Source: an uncultured Pelagibacteraceae bacterium (GTDB lineage: Bacteria > Pseudomonadota > Alphaproteobacteria > Pelagibacterales > Pelagibacteraceae). Taken from it: 64,000 nucleotides of DNA. Made by a program: the position numbers and the translations under genes. The notes beneath the pieces are model-generated. The model worked only from the letters and a program-made list of their open reading frames with translations. It searched no databases and was not told the DNA's origin. Each line of letters starts with the position of its first letter. The first letter of the stretch is position 1. Of this stretch, positions 19,371 through 26,551 are shown piece by piece. Location of the stretch: positions 1 to 64,000 of the forward strand of contig CACFAT010000006.1 in NCBI GenBank assembly GCA_902564385.1. The letters run 5' to 3'.

Positions 19371-20285
19371 TTATTTATTAAAAGAGTAATAAATTATATC
19401 TTGAGAAATTGGTCCAGCAACATATTTTCTTAAGGCACCACTATTATATACATTAATATTTTTTGAGATTTTTTTTATAAAAATTTTAATAGGTTCATTG
19501 TTAATACTTAGTTTAACTATATGGTTACTGAGAAAATATCTAATATGATTTGACTCATATTTCATAATTTCATTTACTCTAAAATTAATTTTTTTTTTTT
19601 TATATGAAAATTTTTGTACTAAAATACCATTCTCGCAATTTTCATTGTATTTTTCAATCCTTTTAAAAAAAAATTTTTTTAATACATCGCCTAATTTCAT
19701 TGGTATGTAGTAATATTTTCTTTTGTTTAGAAAAATATTTAGTGAATAAGAGCAACTACCATCTTCAAAACTTATTATATCGCTTTTTTTTAATAATTTT
19801 GAATTATATAATAACTTAAGTATACCTAGATTACCGACACAAAGGTCAAGTGTTTTAGTCTTATAAATTTTTTTCCCAAACAACAAAATATTTTGTTTTA
19901 AAACTTTAATTTTAGTAATTTCTTCATGAATTAATTCATTTTTAAAATCACTCTTTTCTATTCTTAAAATATTGTCATTATTTTTATTACTCAAGTAATG
20001 AGTGATATTTATGAAATTATTCATATATTTTCTAACTTTAAAAAAATTATTTTCTTTTTTAAATTTTTTAAATTTAATATTTCTACAAAAATTTTCATAT
20101 CTTTTGCAATTCACATATCCACCCCATATATTTGTATTTCCACCTAATCCATTAAATTCATAAAACCTTTTACTTTTTAAAATTTTTTTTTCGTTACAAT
20201 AAAAAATTTTCGATTTTTTTTTTACTTTATCCCTTACTAGAGCACTCAATCCACTTCCTAAAATTGAATGATTAATTTTGATCAT
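19371..20285 (-). CDS. Poorly characterised FAD-dependent (GMC-like) oxidoreductase
   Basis: A 304-residue protein not firmly recognised. The N-terminus has a dinucleotide-binding-like ILGSGLSAL at 8-16, then GLGGNTNIWGG at 46-56, which resembles the FAD-contact loop of glucose-methanol-choline oxidoreductases. A segment LDLCVGNLGILKLLYNSK resembles the second FAD contact of that family. It is much shorter than ordinary GMC enzymes (about 500 residues), so it may be a compact or partly degenerate form. It is extremely rich in Lys, Asn and Ile. It starts 13 bases from the divergent gene at 20299, also with a Rossmann-like start. Confidence 0.45.
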   Translation of the reverse strand: MIKINHSILGSGLSALVRDKVKKKSKIFYCNEKKILKSKRFYEFNGLGGNTNIWGGYVNCKRYENFCRNIKFKKFKKENNFFKVRKYMNNFINITHYLSNKNNDNILRIEKSDFKNELIHEEITKIKVLKQNILLFGKKIYKTKTLDLCVGNLGILKLLYNSKLLKKSDIISFEDGSCSYSLNIFLNKRKYYYIPMKLGDVLKKFFFKRIEKYNENCENGILVQKFSYKKKKINFRVNEIMKYESNHIRYFLSNHIVKLSINNEPIKIFIKKISKNINVYNSGALRKYVAGPISQDIIYYSFNK

Positions 20286-20298
20286 ATATAAGTGTTTG

Positions 20299-20871
20299 AT
20301 GTTAAAAATATTAATTATTGGATCAAGTTATAGCATCAAAAATACTTTTGCAAAAAAATTTAATAATGAAAAAATCAAATTCATAAATTTTAGAAAAATA
20401 TGGAATTTGAGAAATTTAGATAAATTCGACATTATTATTTTATCGGGCTTTCACCACAAAATTTTTCAACTTCAATTAAAAAATTTAAATAATTATATTT
20501 TTGATTACAAAAATTTTATAAAATACTTAATTTCAAAAACTAATAAATTAATCTTAATATCCACCTTTATACCAAAAAAAAAAAGTTTTAGTAGAGTAGT
20601 TTATTTTTACGTAAATATTTTAAATGATTTTGTTAACAATAATAAAGTAGTTGTATTATCTTTTAAAAAAATTATGGATGATAAACTAAAAAACTCACTA
20701 GTTGGTAAACTGCTTAATATTTTAAAAATAGAAACCACGGCACAAAATGATCTAATTAATAATACGAATGAATTTGTTTATACTAAAATAAAAAAACCAA
20801 AATTTATTTTTTTAAAATACACCAGAACTGTATTTATTGAACGCTTAACAAGATTATTTGATGTAGATTAG
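20299..20871 (+). CDS. Hypothetical protein, degenerate SDR-like
   Basis: The ATG at 20299 is preferred over a TTG 21 bases upstream because it places a nucleotide-binding-like motif (LKILIIGSSYSI) at the N-terminus. The product is about 190 residues, with a hydrophobic strand DIIILSGFHH and LILISTFIP where SDR epimerases have the catalytic Ser strand. No convincing Tyr-xxx-Lys is present, so it is either inactive or not a true SDR. It is the last protein gene before 5S rRNA and diverges from the FAD-like gene. Function unknown. Confidence 0.5.
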   Translation: MLKILIIGSSYSIKNTFAKKFNNEKIKFINFRKIWNLRNLDKFDIIILSGFHHKIFQLQLKNLNNYIFDYKNFIKYLISKTNKLILISTFIPKKKSFSRVVYFYVNILNDFVNNNKVVVLSFKKIMDDKLKNSLVGKLLNILKIETTAQNDLINNTNEFVYTKIKKPKFIFLKYTRTVFIERLTRLFDVD

Positions 20872-20950
20872 TTATTTAAACGCCGAAATACAAAAGTTCA
20901 AATATGTCATTATTAGTTAAGTTTTTTAATAAAAAAATTGTTTTATTTTG

Positions 20951-20978
20951 TTGTAAAATAAAAAAAATAGATTATAAA
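20951..20978 (+). promoter_or_regulatory. Candidate sigma-70 promoter of the solitary 5S rRNA
   Basis: TTGTAA (20951-20956) and TATAAA (20973-20978) are separated by 16 bases, and the 5S rRNA begins about six bases after the second box. The spacing would place transcription start right at the 5S 5' end. Such boxes occur easily by chance in very AT-rich DNA, so position is the main argument. Confidence 0.35.
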
Positions 20979-20983
20979 TTCCC

Positions 20984-21101
20984 CGCCTGGTGATTATTGC
21001 GAAAGGGTAATACCCGATCCCATCCCGAACTCGGAAGTCAAGCCTTTCTGCGCCAATGGTACTTTGTCTTAAGACATGGAAGAGTAGGACATTGCCAGGC
21101 T
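20984..21101 (+). rRNA. rrf: 5S ribosomal RNA
   Basis: About 118 bases with the closing helix GCCTGG (20985-20990) pairing with CCAGGC (21095-21100). The conserved central segments GATCCCATCCCGAACTCGG and GCGCCAATGGTA are present, and AGAGTAGG precedes the 3' strand of the closing helix. It stands alone: no 16S or 23S sequence lies in the preceding 21 kb. The exact ends are uncertain by one or two bases. Confidence 0.96.
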
Positions 21102-21111
21102 ATTCTCTCAT

Positions 21112-22005
21112 ATGAAAAAATACATTGTTGTAACTGGTGGAGCTGGATTTGTTGGTTCTAACCTAATAGAGCATTTTAATAAAAAAACTTCTTTAAACAT
21201 TATTAGCATTGATAACTATTCTAGTGGTAAAAAAAGTAATCATATTACATCCAAAAAAAATAAATACATCAAAGGTGATATTCAAAATATTTCTAAATTA
21301 TTAAAAAGTTATAAAAAAAAAATACATTCGATTTTCCACTTTGGAGAATTTTCAAGAATTTACCAAAGTTTTTTAAAATTTGATAAATGTTTTGATACCA
21401 ACTTCAAAGGAAGTAAAGAGGTATTCAAATTTTGTCTAGATAATAAAATTAAATTAATATATTCTGCAACTTCAGCAAGTCTTGGAAATAAAGGTAATGA
21501 TAAAAATTTATCACCTTATGCGTTTACAAAGTCTAAAAATTTAGAGTTATTAGAAAATTTAAAAAAATGGTTTAATTTTAAATATGAAATAATTTATTTT
21601 TATAATGTATATGGACCAAGACAAATTATGTCTGGCGATATGGCAACTGTTATTGGAATTTTTGAAAATCAGTATAAAAAAAAATTGCCATTAACAGTTG
21701 TTAAACCAGGAACTCAGACTAGGAGATTTACTCATATTTCAGATACCATAGATATATGTTTCGAGGCTTGGAAAAAAAATAAATGCGCTCATTATAGTAT
21801 TACCCATAAAAAGTCCTACTCTGTAATGGATGTGGCAAAAATGTTTAAATATAAAGTGAAATATTTACCACCTAGACTAGGAGAGAGATATGCTTCCGCT
21901 TTAACAAATATGTCTAATAACAACAAAATTATAAGAAAATATGGAAAAATAAATTTGAAAGATTACATAACATCGTTTATTAAAAAGCAAAAAAAATTTT
22001 TATGA
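21112..22005 (+). CDS. NAD-dependent epimerase/dehydratase (SDR, UDP-glucose 4-epimerase-like)
   Basis: A 297-residue extended SDR. It has [17 protein letters not shown] at the N-terminus, [12 protein letters not shown] binding the cofactor ribose, and [12 protein letters not shown] where relatives have the AAxxxVxxS motif. SATSAS is the Ser strand, [14 protein letters not shown] carries Tyr-xxx-Lys, and YNVYGPRQ and [10 protein letters not shown] follow. The fold and cofactor motifs are clear but the substrate sugar is not. It starts only about ten bases after the 5S rRNA with no terminator between, and its stop overlaps the rpmJ start (ATGA). Confidence 0.85.
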   Translation: MKKYIVVTGGAGFVGSNLIEHFNKKTSLNIISIDNYSSGKKSNHITSKKNKYIKGDIQNISKLLKSYKKKIHSIFHFGEFSRIYQSFLKFDKCFDTNFKGSKEVFKFCLDNKIKLIYSATSASLGNKGNDKNLSPYAFTKSKNLELLENLKKWFNFKYEIIYFYNVYGPRQIMSGDMATVIGIFENQYKKKLPLTVVKPGTQTRRFTHISDTIDICFEAWKKNKCAHYSITHKKSYSVMDVAKMFKYKVKYLPPRLGERYASALTNMSNNNKIIRKYGKINLKDYITSFIKKQKKFL

Positions 22006-22127
22006 AAATTGCAAGTTCTTTGAAATCATTAAAAAAAAGAGATTTAAACTCTAAATTAGTTAGAAGAAGAGGTAGAGTTTATATAATTAATAAAAAAAAT
22101 CCTAAATTTAAAGCTAGACAAAAATAA
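22002..22127 (+). CDS. rpmJ: 50S ribosomal protein L36 (cysteine-free form)
   Basis: A 41-residue protein starting [14 protein letters not shown], with [18 protein letters not shown] and ending KARQK. It matches the longer, cysteine-free L36 form usual in alphaproteobacteria and lacks the zinc-binding Cys/His set of the 38-residue type. The ATG overlaps the stop of the upstream SDR gene by four bases. It sits in the large ribosomal subunit. Confidence 0.93.
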   Translation: MKIASSLKSLKKRDLNSKLVRRRGRVYIINKKNPKFKARQK

Positions 22128-22130
22128 AAA

Positions 22131-22241
22131 ATGGACAATGAGAGTCATAAAAATACATGGAATAATTTTACTAAATTTGTTCTTTGGGGCTCTATTGCCG
22201 TTGTTGTTGTATTAATATTAATGGCAATATTTCTTTTGTAG
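22131..22241 (+). CDS. aa3-type cytochrome c oxidase subunit IV-like small membrane protein
   Basis: A 36-residue protein: a polar start MDNESHKNTWNNFTKF, then one membrane helix of about 18 residues. The pattern (acidic/His start, TW..F.K, W, hydrophobic helix with LMAIF) matches the small bacterial aa3 oxidase subunit IV family of alphaproteobacteria, a single-helix accessory subunit. It lies three bases after rpmJ and one base before pntA; in relatives it also occurs beside the transhydrogenase genes rather than with the oxidase. The gene is very short, so the call rests on the pattern match. Confidence 0.7.
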   Translation: MDNESHKNTWNNFTKFVLWGSIAVVVVLILMAIFLL

Positions 22242-22242
22242 A

Positions 22243-23328
22243 ATGATAGTTGGATCAATTTCTGAAAACTTAAAATTTGAGAAGAGAGTTGCGGTTACTC
22301 CAGATGTAATAAAAAAATATATATCTCTAGGTTTAGAAGTTCATTTAAGCAAAAACTACGCTTTACATTTAGGTATTAATGATAACGAATATGAGAATGA
22401 GGGTGCAAAAATGTTAAGTAGTGATCAAGTTTTATCTAATTCAAATGCGATTTTACAAATGAATATTCCAAACGAAGAAGCCATAAATAAGCTAAAGGAA
22501 AATCAAATTTTAATTGGAGTTTTAAATCCCTACTCAAATAATGAAAAATTAAGTGTAATGATATCAAAAAAAATTAATTGTTTTTCTCTTGAATTGCTCC
22601 CAAGAATTACAAGAGCACAATCCATGGATATTTTGTCTTCTCAAGCAAATTTAGCAGGTTACAAAGCTGTAATTGACTCTTTTGCATATTTTCAAAAAGC
22701 AATACCAATGATGATGACTGCCGCCGGTACGATATCTGCAGCTAAAGTACTTGTTGTTGGTGCGGGAGTTGCTGGTTTACAAGCTATCGCAACCGCGAAA
22801 AGAATGGGAGCAATTGTTTTTGCTACAGATGTAAGATTGGCATCTAAAGAACAAGTAGAAAGTTTGGGAGGAAAATTTTTAACAGTTGAAGGAGCTGAAA
22901 ATTTAGAAACAGAGGGTGGATATGCGAAAGAGGCATCAGAGGATTTTAAAAAAAAACAAGAAAACTTATTAAAAGAGACACTTAAGAAAGTTGATATAGT
23001 GATTTGTACTGCATTAATACCTGGAAAAAAAGCTCCTAAAATTATTAAAAAAAATATGATCGATGTAATGCCGAATGGTTCAGTCATTTATGATTTAGCT
23101 GCTTCACAAGGAGGAAATGCAGAGCTAACTAAAGTTGATGAGATTGTTGAAAGTAATGGTGTCAAAATAATGGGTGAAGCCAATATATTAAACAGATTAC
23201 CAGTCTCAGCATCAAATCTTTATGCAAAAAATATGTTTAACTATATAAATAATATGTTTGATAAGGAAAAAAAAAGTTTTGAAATTAATTTGGAAGATGA
23301 AATAATTGAGAAAACAATGGTAAAATAA
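22243..23328 (+). CDS. pntAA: Proton-translocating NAD(P) transhydrogenase, alpha subunit part 1
   Basis: The cytosolic NAD(H)-binding domain of transhydrogenase, 361 residues. MIVGSISENLKFEKRVAVTP opens the first AlaDh/PNT subdomain, PRITRAQSMDILSSQAN is a family signature near residues 120-136, and VLVVGAGVAGLQAIATAKR near 170 is the NAD-binding Rossmann motif. AASQGGNAELT lies near the end. As in other alphaproteobacteria the alpha subunit is split, with the membrane part in the next gene, whose ATG overlaps this stop. The complex uses the proton gradient to make NADPH. Confidence 0.95.
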   Translation: MIVGSISENLKFEKRVAVTPDVIKKYISLGLEVHLSKNYALHLGINDNEYENEGAKMLSSDQVLSNSNAILQMNIPNEEAINKLKENQILIGVLNPYSNNEKLSVMISKKINCFSLELLPRITRAQSMDILSSQANLAGYKAVIDSFAYFQKAIPMMMTAAGTISAAKVLVVGAGVAGLQAIATAKRMGAIVFATDVRLASKEQVESLGGKFLTVEGAENLETEGGYAKEASEDFKKKQENLLKETLKKVDIVICTALIPGKKAPKIIKKNMIDVMPNGSVIYDLAASQGGNAELTKVDEIVESNGVKIMGEANILNRLPVSASNLYAKNMFNYINNMFDKEKKSFEINLEDEIIEKTMVK

Positions 23329-23633
23329 TGGAAATTGATCCTTTTATATTCAGACTTAGTATTTTTATACTTTCTATTTTTGTTGGTTACTATGTTGTTT
23401 GGAGTGTGACGCCATCTTTGCATACTCCGTTGATGTCTGTTACAAATGCTATTTCATCTGTAATAATAGTAGGTGCCATTATAGCTTCATTGGCTGGTTC
23501 ATCTCAAAAAATTTTTGAAGTTTCAAATATATTTGGTTTTTTAGCAATAATCTTAGCAGCAGTGAATATTTTTGGTGGTTTCTTAGTAACTCAAAGAATG
23601 CTGCAAATGTATAAGAAGAAGAAAAAAAAATAG
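23328..23633 (+). CDS. pntAB: Proton-translocating NAD(P) transhydrogenase, alpha subunit part 2
   Basis: A 101-residue membrane protein with four hydrophobic segments. It contains WSVTPSLHTPLMSVTNAISS, the well-conserved core of the PntA membrane domain, and FGGFLVTQRML near the C-terminus. It overlaps pntAA by one base and precedes pntB by one base, giving a tight three-gene operon. It forms the inner-membrane proton channel together with PntB. Confidence 0.95.
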   Translation: MEIDPFIFRLSIFILSIFVGYYVVWSVTPSLHTPLMSVTNAISSVIIVGAIIASLAGSSQKIFEVSNIFGFLAIILAAVNIFGGFLVTQRMLQMYKKKKKK

Positions 23634-23634
23634 T

Positions 23635-25029
23635 ATGACTCCAAATTTATCAGCTCTTTTTTATTTAATTTCAGGAATATTATTTATTTTAGCATTAAGA
23701 GGATTATCTTCACCTGAAACTTCTAGACAAGGTAATTATTTTGGGATTGCTGGTATGGTTATAGCTATAATAGTTACATTTATATCAGTAGGAAATTTTG
23801 GTTCTGGATTAATTTATGTCTTAATTTTCTTAGTAATAGGTGGATCTATTGGTGCATTTATAGCATTTAGAATTCCAATGACAGCAATGCCTGAACTTGT
23901 TGCAGGTTTTCATAGTCTAGTAGGTCTTGCTGCAGTTTTTGTAGCAATATCAGCATTCCTAAAACCAGACGCTTTCAATTTGGGAACCGTTGGTAATATA
24001 AAGTTAGCAAGTCTAATCGAAATGTCTTTAGGTGCTGCTATTGGAGCAATCACTTTTTCAGGTTCGATCATTGCTTTTCTAAAACTTAGAGGAATAATGT
24101 CAGGTTCTCCAATTACTTTTAAGGGTCAACACTTAATAAATTTGGTACTGGGATTATCAATAGTTGCACTAATTTATTATTTATGCACATCTCAATCTTC
24201 AAATATTTTTTGGTCGATTGTATTAATTTCTTTTTTGGTTGGTGTATTATTAATAATACCAATTGGAGGAGCAGATATGCCAGTTGTCATATCAATGTTA
24301 AATTCATACTCAGGTTGGGCTGCTGCTGGAATTGGTTTCACTCTTGAAAATACTGCATTAATTATAACTGGAGCATTGGTTGGGTCTTCTGGAGCAATTC
24401 TTTCTTATATAATGTGCAAGGGAATGAATAGATCTTTCTTTAATGTAATACTAGGTGGCTGGGGAGCAACTGATCAAAGCTCGAGTTCAGATAGTATAGA
24501 ACAAAAGCCTTTTAAAAGTGGAAATGCAGATGATGCAGCGTTTTTGATGAAAAATGCTTCTTCTGTAATAATTGTTCCTGGTTATGGAATGGCTGTTGCG
24601 CAAGCCCAACATGCATTAAGAGAAATGGTCGATGCATTGAAGAAAAACGGAGTTAAAGTATCTTATGCAATTCATCCTGTTGCTGGTAGAATGCCTGGTC
24701 ATATGAATGTTTTACTAGCAGAAGCAAATGTACCTTATGATGAGGTTTTTGAATTAGAAGAAATTAATAACGATTTTGCAAATTGTGATGTAGCTTATGT
24801 TATAGGGGCTAATGATGTTACCAACCCGGTTGCAAAAACAGATCCACAAAGTCCTATATATGGAATGCCAGTTTTAGATGTCGAAAAAAGTAAGTCAGTA
24901 TTGTTTGTTAAGAGAAGTTTGTCTGCAGGATATGCTGGAATAGATAATGATCTTTTTTATAGAGATAATACTCTTATGTTATTCGCTGATGCAAAAAAAA
25001 TGACCGAAGAGATAGTTAAGAGTTTATAA
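23635..25029 (+). CDS. pntB: Proton-translocating NAD(P) transhydrogenase, beta subunit
   Basis: The 464-residue subunit begins with eight or nine membrane helices (about 1-265) that contain RIPMTAMPELVAGFHSLVG and GADMPVVISMLNSYSGWAA. The NADP-binding domain III has IIVPGYGMAVAQAQHALREM and HPVAGRMPGHMNVLLAEA, and YVIGANDVTNPVAKTDP with the conserved Asp and GAND loop. SAGYAGIDNDLFY is near the C-terminus. Length and motifs are normal. Confidence 0.96.
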   Translation: MTPNLSALFYLISGILFILALRGLSSPETSRQGNYFGIAGMVIAIIVTFISVGNFGSGLIYVLIFLVIGGSIGAFIAFRIPMTAMPELVAGFHSLVGLAAVFVAISAFLKPDAFNLGTVGNIKLASLIEMSLGAAIGAITFSGSIIAFLKLRGIMSGSPITFKGQHLINLVLGLSIVALIYYLCTSQSSNIFWSIVLISFLVGVLLIIPIGGADMPVVISMLNSYSGWAAAGIGFTLENTALIITGALVGSSGAILSYIMCKGMNRSFFNVILGGWGATDQSSSSDSIEQKPFKSGNADDAAFLMKNASSVIIVPGYGMAVAQAQHALREMVDALKKNGVKVSYAIHPVAGRMPGHMNVLLAEANVPYDEVFELEEINNDFANCDVAYVIGANDVTNPVAKTDPQSPIYGMPVLDVEKSKSVLFVKRSLSAGYAGIDNDLFYRDNTLMLFADAKKMTEEIVKSL

Positions 25030-25030
25030 A

Positions 25031-25723
25031 TTGACAAAAATTTTTTGTGATATTGCAGATTTAACTTTAATAAAAAAGTTTAACAAAAAAAAAATAGTAG
25101 AAGGTTTTACGACCAACCCCAGTTTAATTGCAAAAACTGGAGCTAAAGATTATAAAAATTATTGTAAAAAAATTTTAAAATTTACAAAAAAGCCTGTGTC
25201 ATTTGAGGTTTTTGCTGATACCCCAAATGTCATGAATACTCAAGGAGAAAAAATAAGTAAATGGGGAAAAAATGTTTACGTTAAAGTCCCAGTTGTTAAT
25301 TCACAAGGAGTGTTTATGGGAAATGTTATTAAACATTTAAATTTGAGTAATATTAAATTAAATATCACAGCGGTTTATACAACAAAACAAGTAAGTAAAA
25401 TATTATCTAAAATTAATAAAAAAACGAAAGTTATAATATCAATTTTTGCTGGTCGAATGGCAGATGCGGGCAAAGATCCAATTCCAGTGTTTAAAGATGC
25501 AATTAAAATGACAAAAAATCATAAAAATGTTCAAATTTTATGGGCGAGTACAAGAGAACCGTATAACTATATTCAAGCAAAACAGTTAAAATGTAGTATA
25601 ATTACAGTTCCCCCAGCAATAATAGACAAAATTGAAAAATTTGGTAAATCTTTTGATTCATTGACAAAAGACACAGTTTTGAATTTTTTAAAAGATAGTA
25701 AGAAATCAAAATTTAAGATCTAA
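25031..25723 (+). CDS. Transaldolase/fructose-6-phosphate aldolase family protein
   Basis: A 230-residue short transaldolase-type Schiff-base aldolase. FCDIADLTLIKKF and GFTTNPSLIAKTGA at the start, SFEVFADT, YVKVPVV carrying the catalytic Lys, LNITAVYTTKQV and FAGRMADAGKDP are all family motifs. It starts with TTG one base after pntB, so it is likely in the same operon. It should serve the non-oxidative pentose phosphate pathway with the transketolase at 34450, though short members can instead cleave fructose 6-phosphate. It ends exactly where the convergent acyltransferase gene ends. Confidence 0.85.
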   Translation: MTKIFCDIADLTLIKKFNKKKIVEGFTTNPSLIAKTGAKDYKNYCKKILKFTKKPVSFEVFADTPNVMNTQGEKISKWGKNVYVKVPVVNSQGVFMGNVIKHLNLSNIKLNITAVYTTKQVSKILSKINKKTKVIISIFAGRMADAGKDPIPVFKDAIKMTKNHKNVQILWASTREPYNYIQAKQLKCSIITVPPAIIDKIEKFGKSFDSLTKDTVLNFLKDSKKSKFKI

Positions 25724-26182
25724 TTATTTAAGTGGTTTTATAAATTTAGCTGGGTTGCCGGCGTATATTCCAGCTTTCTTTATATCTTTAGTAACAACAC
25801 TACCCGCACCAATCACAACATTATCTACTATTTTAACAGGCATTATTGTTGTATTTGATCCAATTAAAACTTTGTTTCCAATTTTAGTTTTCAGCCAATT
25901 TTTTTCTTTAAAGTTAATAATACCTTTAGAAAATTTATCATTAGTAAACATCACTCCATGTCCAATAAAACAGTTTTTTCCTATTTTAACCTTGGGACAA
26001 ACAAAAGTATGACTTGATACTCTAGTGTTATCACCGATTTTAACATCTTTTCCAATTTCAACAAATGGACCAATAAAAACGTTATTTCCAATTTTACATT
26101 CGTACAAATTTACTGGCTCTACAATTATGCATTTCTTACCAAACTTAACATCTCGGATATTGTTTTTGATTATATTTGGCAT
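25724..26182 (-). CDS. Hexapeptide-repeat acyltransferase (WbbJ/WlbB-like)
   Basis: A 152-residue left-handed beta-helix acyltransferase. Isoleucine-rich hexapeptide repeats run from about residue 27 to 60 and 87 to 135 (CKIGNNVFIGPFVEIGKDVKIG and the later IGSNTTIMPVKI), with VIGAGSVVTKDI and the family ending AGNPAKFIK. HTFVCP and FIGHGVMFTND supply the catalytic-type His region. It resembles sugar N- or O-acetyltransferases of polysaccharide clusters, yet lies among core genes 5 kb beyond the 5S boundary. The acceptor is unknown. Confidence 0.82.
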   Translation of the reverse strand: MPNIIKNNIRDVKFGKKCIIVEPVNLYECKIGNNVFIGPFVEIGKDVKIGDNTRVSSHTFVCPKVKIGKNCFIGHGVMFTNDKFSKGIINFKEKNWLKTKIGNKVLIGSNTTIMPVKIVDNVVIGAGSVVTKDIKKAGIYAGNPAKFIKPLK

Positions 26183-26218
26183 TTTTTTAAATTAACAATT
26201 TTATCAACACTAATAATT

Positions 26219-26295
26219 TGGTTGCGGGGGACGGATTTGAACCGCCGACCTCAAGGTTATGAGCCTTGCGAGCTACCTGGCTGCTCCACCCCGCG
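26219..26295 (-). tRNA. tRNA-fMet (anticodon CAU), initiator
   Basis: Seventy-seven bases including an encoded CCA. Acceptor arm CGCGGGG pairs with CCCCGCA, leaving the C1-A72 mismatch that marks the initiator. The D arm is GAGC/GCTC, the anticodon loop CTCATAA carries CAT, and the T arm is GGCGG-TTCAAAT-CCGTC. The anticodon stem is CAAGG/CCTTG, so only two G-C pairs adjoin the loop instead of the usual three. It lies directly downstream of rpsU on the same strand. Confidence 0.95.
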
Positions 26296-26299
26296 ATAA

Positions 26300-26506
26300 T
26301 TAAATCCTATTTTTGAGTTTGTTAAGTTTTTTTACTCTTTTAATGTTTTCTTGTAGAATTCTTTTTTTTTTTTCCGATGGCTTTTCGTAATTATTCTTCA
26401 GTTTTATTATCTTAAAAAAACCATCACGTTGTAGTTTTCTTTTTAAAACTCTTAACGCTTGTTCAACATTATTATCTTTTACTTCTATTTTAATAACAAC
26501 CTCCAA
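26300..26506 (-). CDS. rpsU: 30S ribosomal protein S21
   Basis: A small basic protein with VKDNNVEQALRVLKRKLQRDG and RPSEKK-like PSEKKKRILQEN, standard S21 features. The conventional start is TTG at 26506, giving 68 residues, but that codon overlaps the Shine-Dalgarno GGAGG itself. An in-frame ATT at 26494 lies five bases after GGAGG and would give MKIEVKDNNV, exactly the spacing of alphaproteobacterial S21 (M plus five residues before DNNV). I therefore suspect an AUU start and a 64-residue product. No ATG is available nearby. Confidence 0.92.
   Translation of the reverse strand: MEVVIKIEVKDNNVEQALRVLKRKLQRDGFFKIIKLKNNYEKPSEKKKRILQENIKRVKKLNKLKNRI
26500..26504 (-). promoter_or_regulatory. 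Shine-Dalgarno site of rpsU that argues for an ATT start
   Basis: The minus strand reads GGAGG here, a full Shine-Dalgarno sequence in a genome where most starts have none. It is five bases upstream of the in-frame ATT at 26494 and overlaps the conventional TTG start at 26506, which it could not serve. Confidence 0.6.
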
Positions 26507-26551
26507 AAAAAACGACTAGTTAGCATGTTAAATAATATTTGTCTATATATT

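Larger units (their letters stand above)
1..20983. other. Surface-polysaccharide hypervariable island, 5S-proximal end (HVR2-like)
   Basis: This block contains almost only sugar-nucleotide enzymes, glycosyltransferases, modifying enzymes and multi-pass membrane proteins, with frequent strand switches, and it ends at a solitary 5S rRNA gene. From 20984 onward the content changes to ordinary housekeeping genes. In SAR11 genomes a large variable island is known between the 16S-23S genes and the 5S gene, so this is most simply its 5S end. The left end is outside the window. The boundary is inferred from gene content alone; no direct repeat, integrase or attachment site was seen. Confidence 0.75.

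Noticed and set aside
1-20983. Mobile element or integrase driving the variable island
   Set aside because: No transposase, integrase, inverted repeat or attachment-like duplication was recognised; variation may arise by homologous recombination across conserved flanks.
22692-23087. 131-codon open frame antisense to pntAA
   Set aside because: It mirrors a strongly conserved coding region and shows no family resemblance; an AT-rich genome with few stops in this frame explains it.
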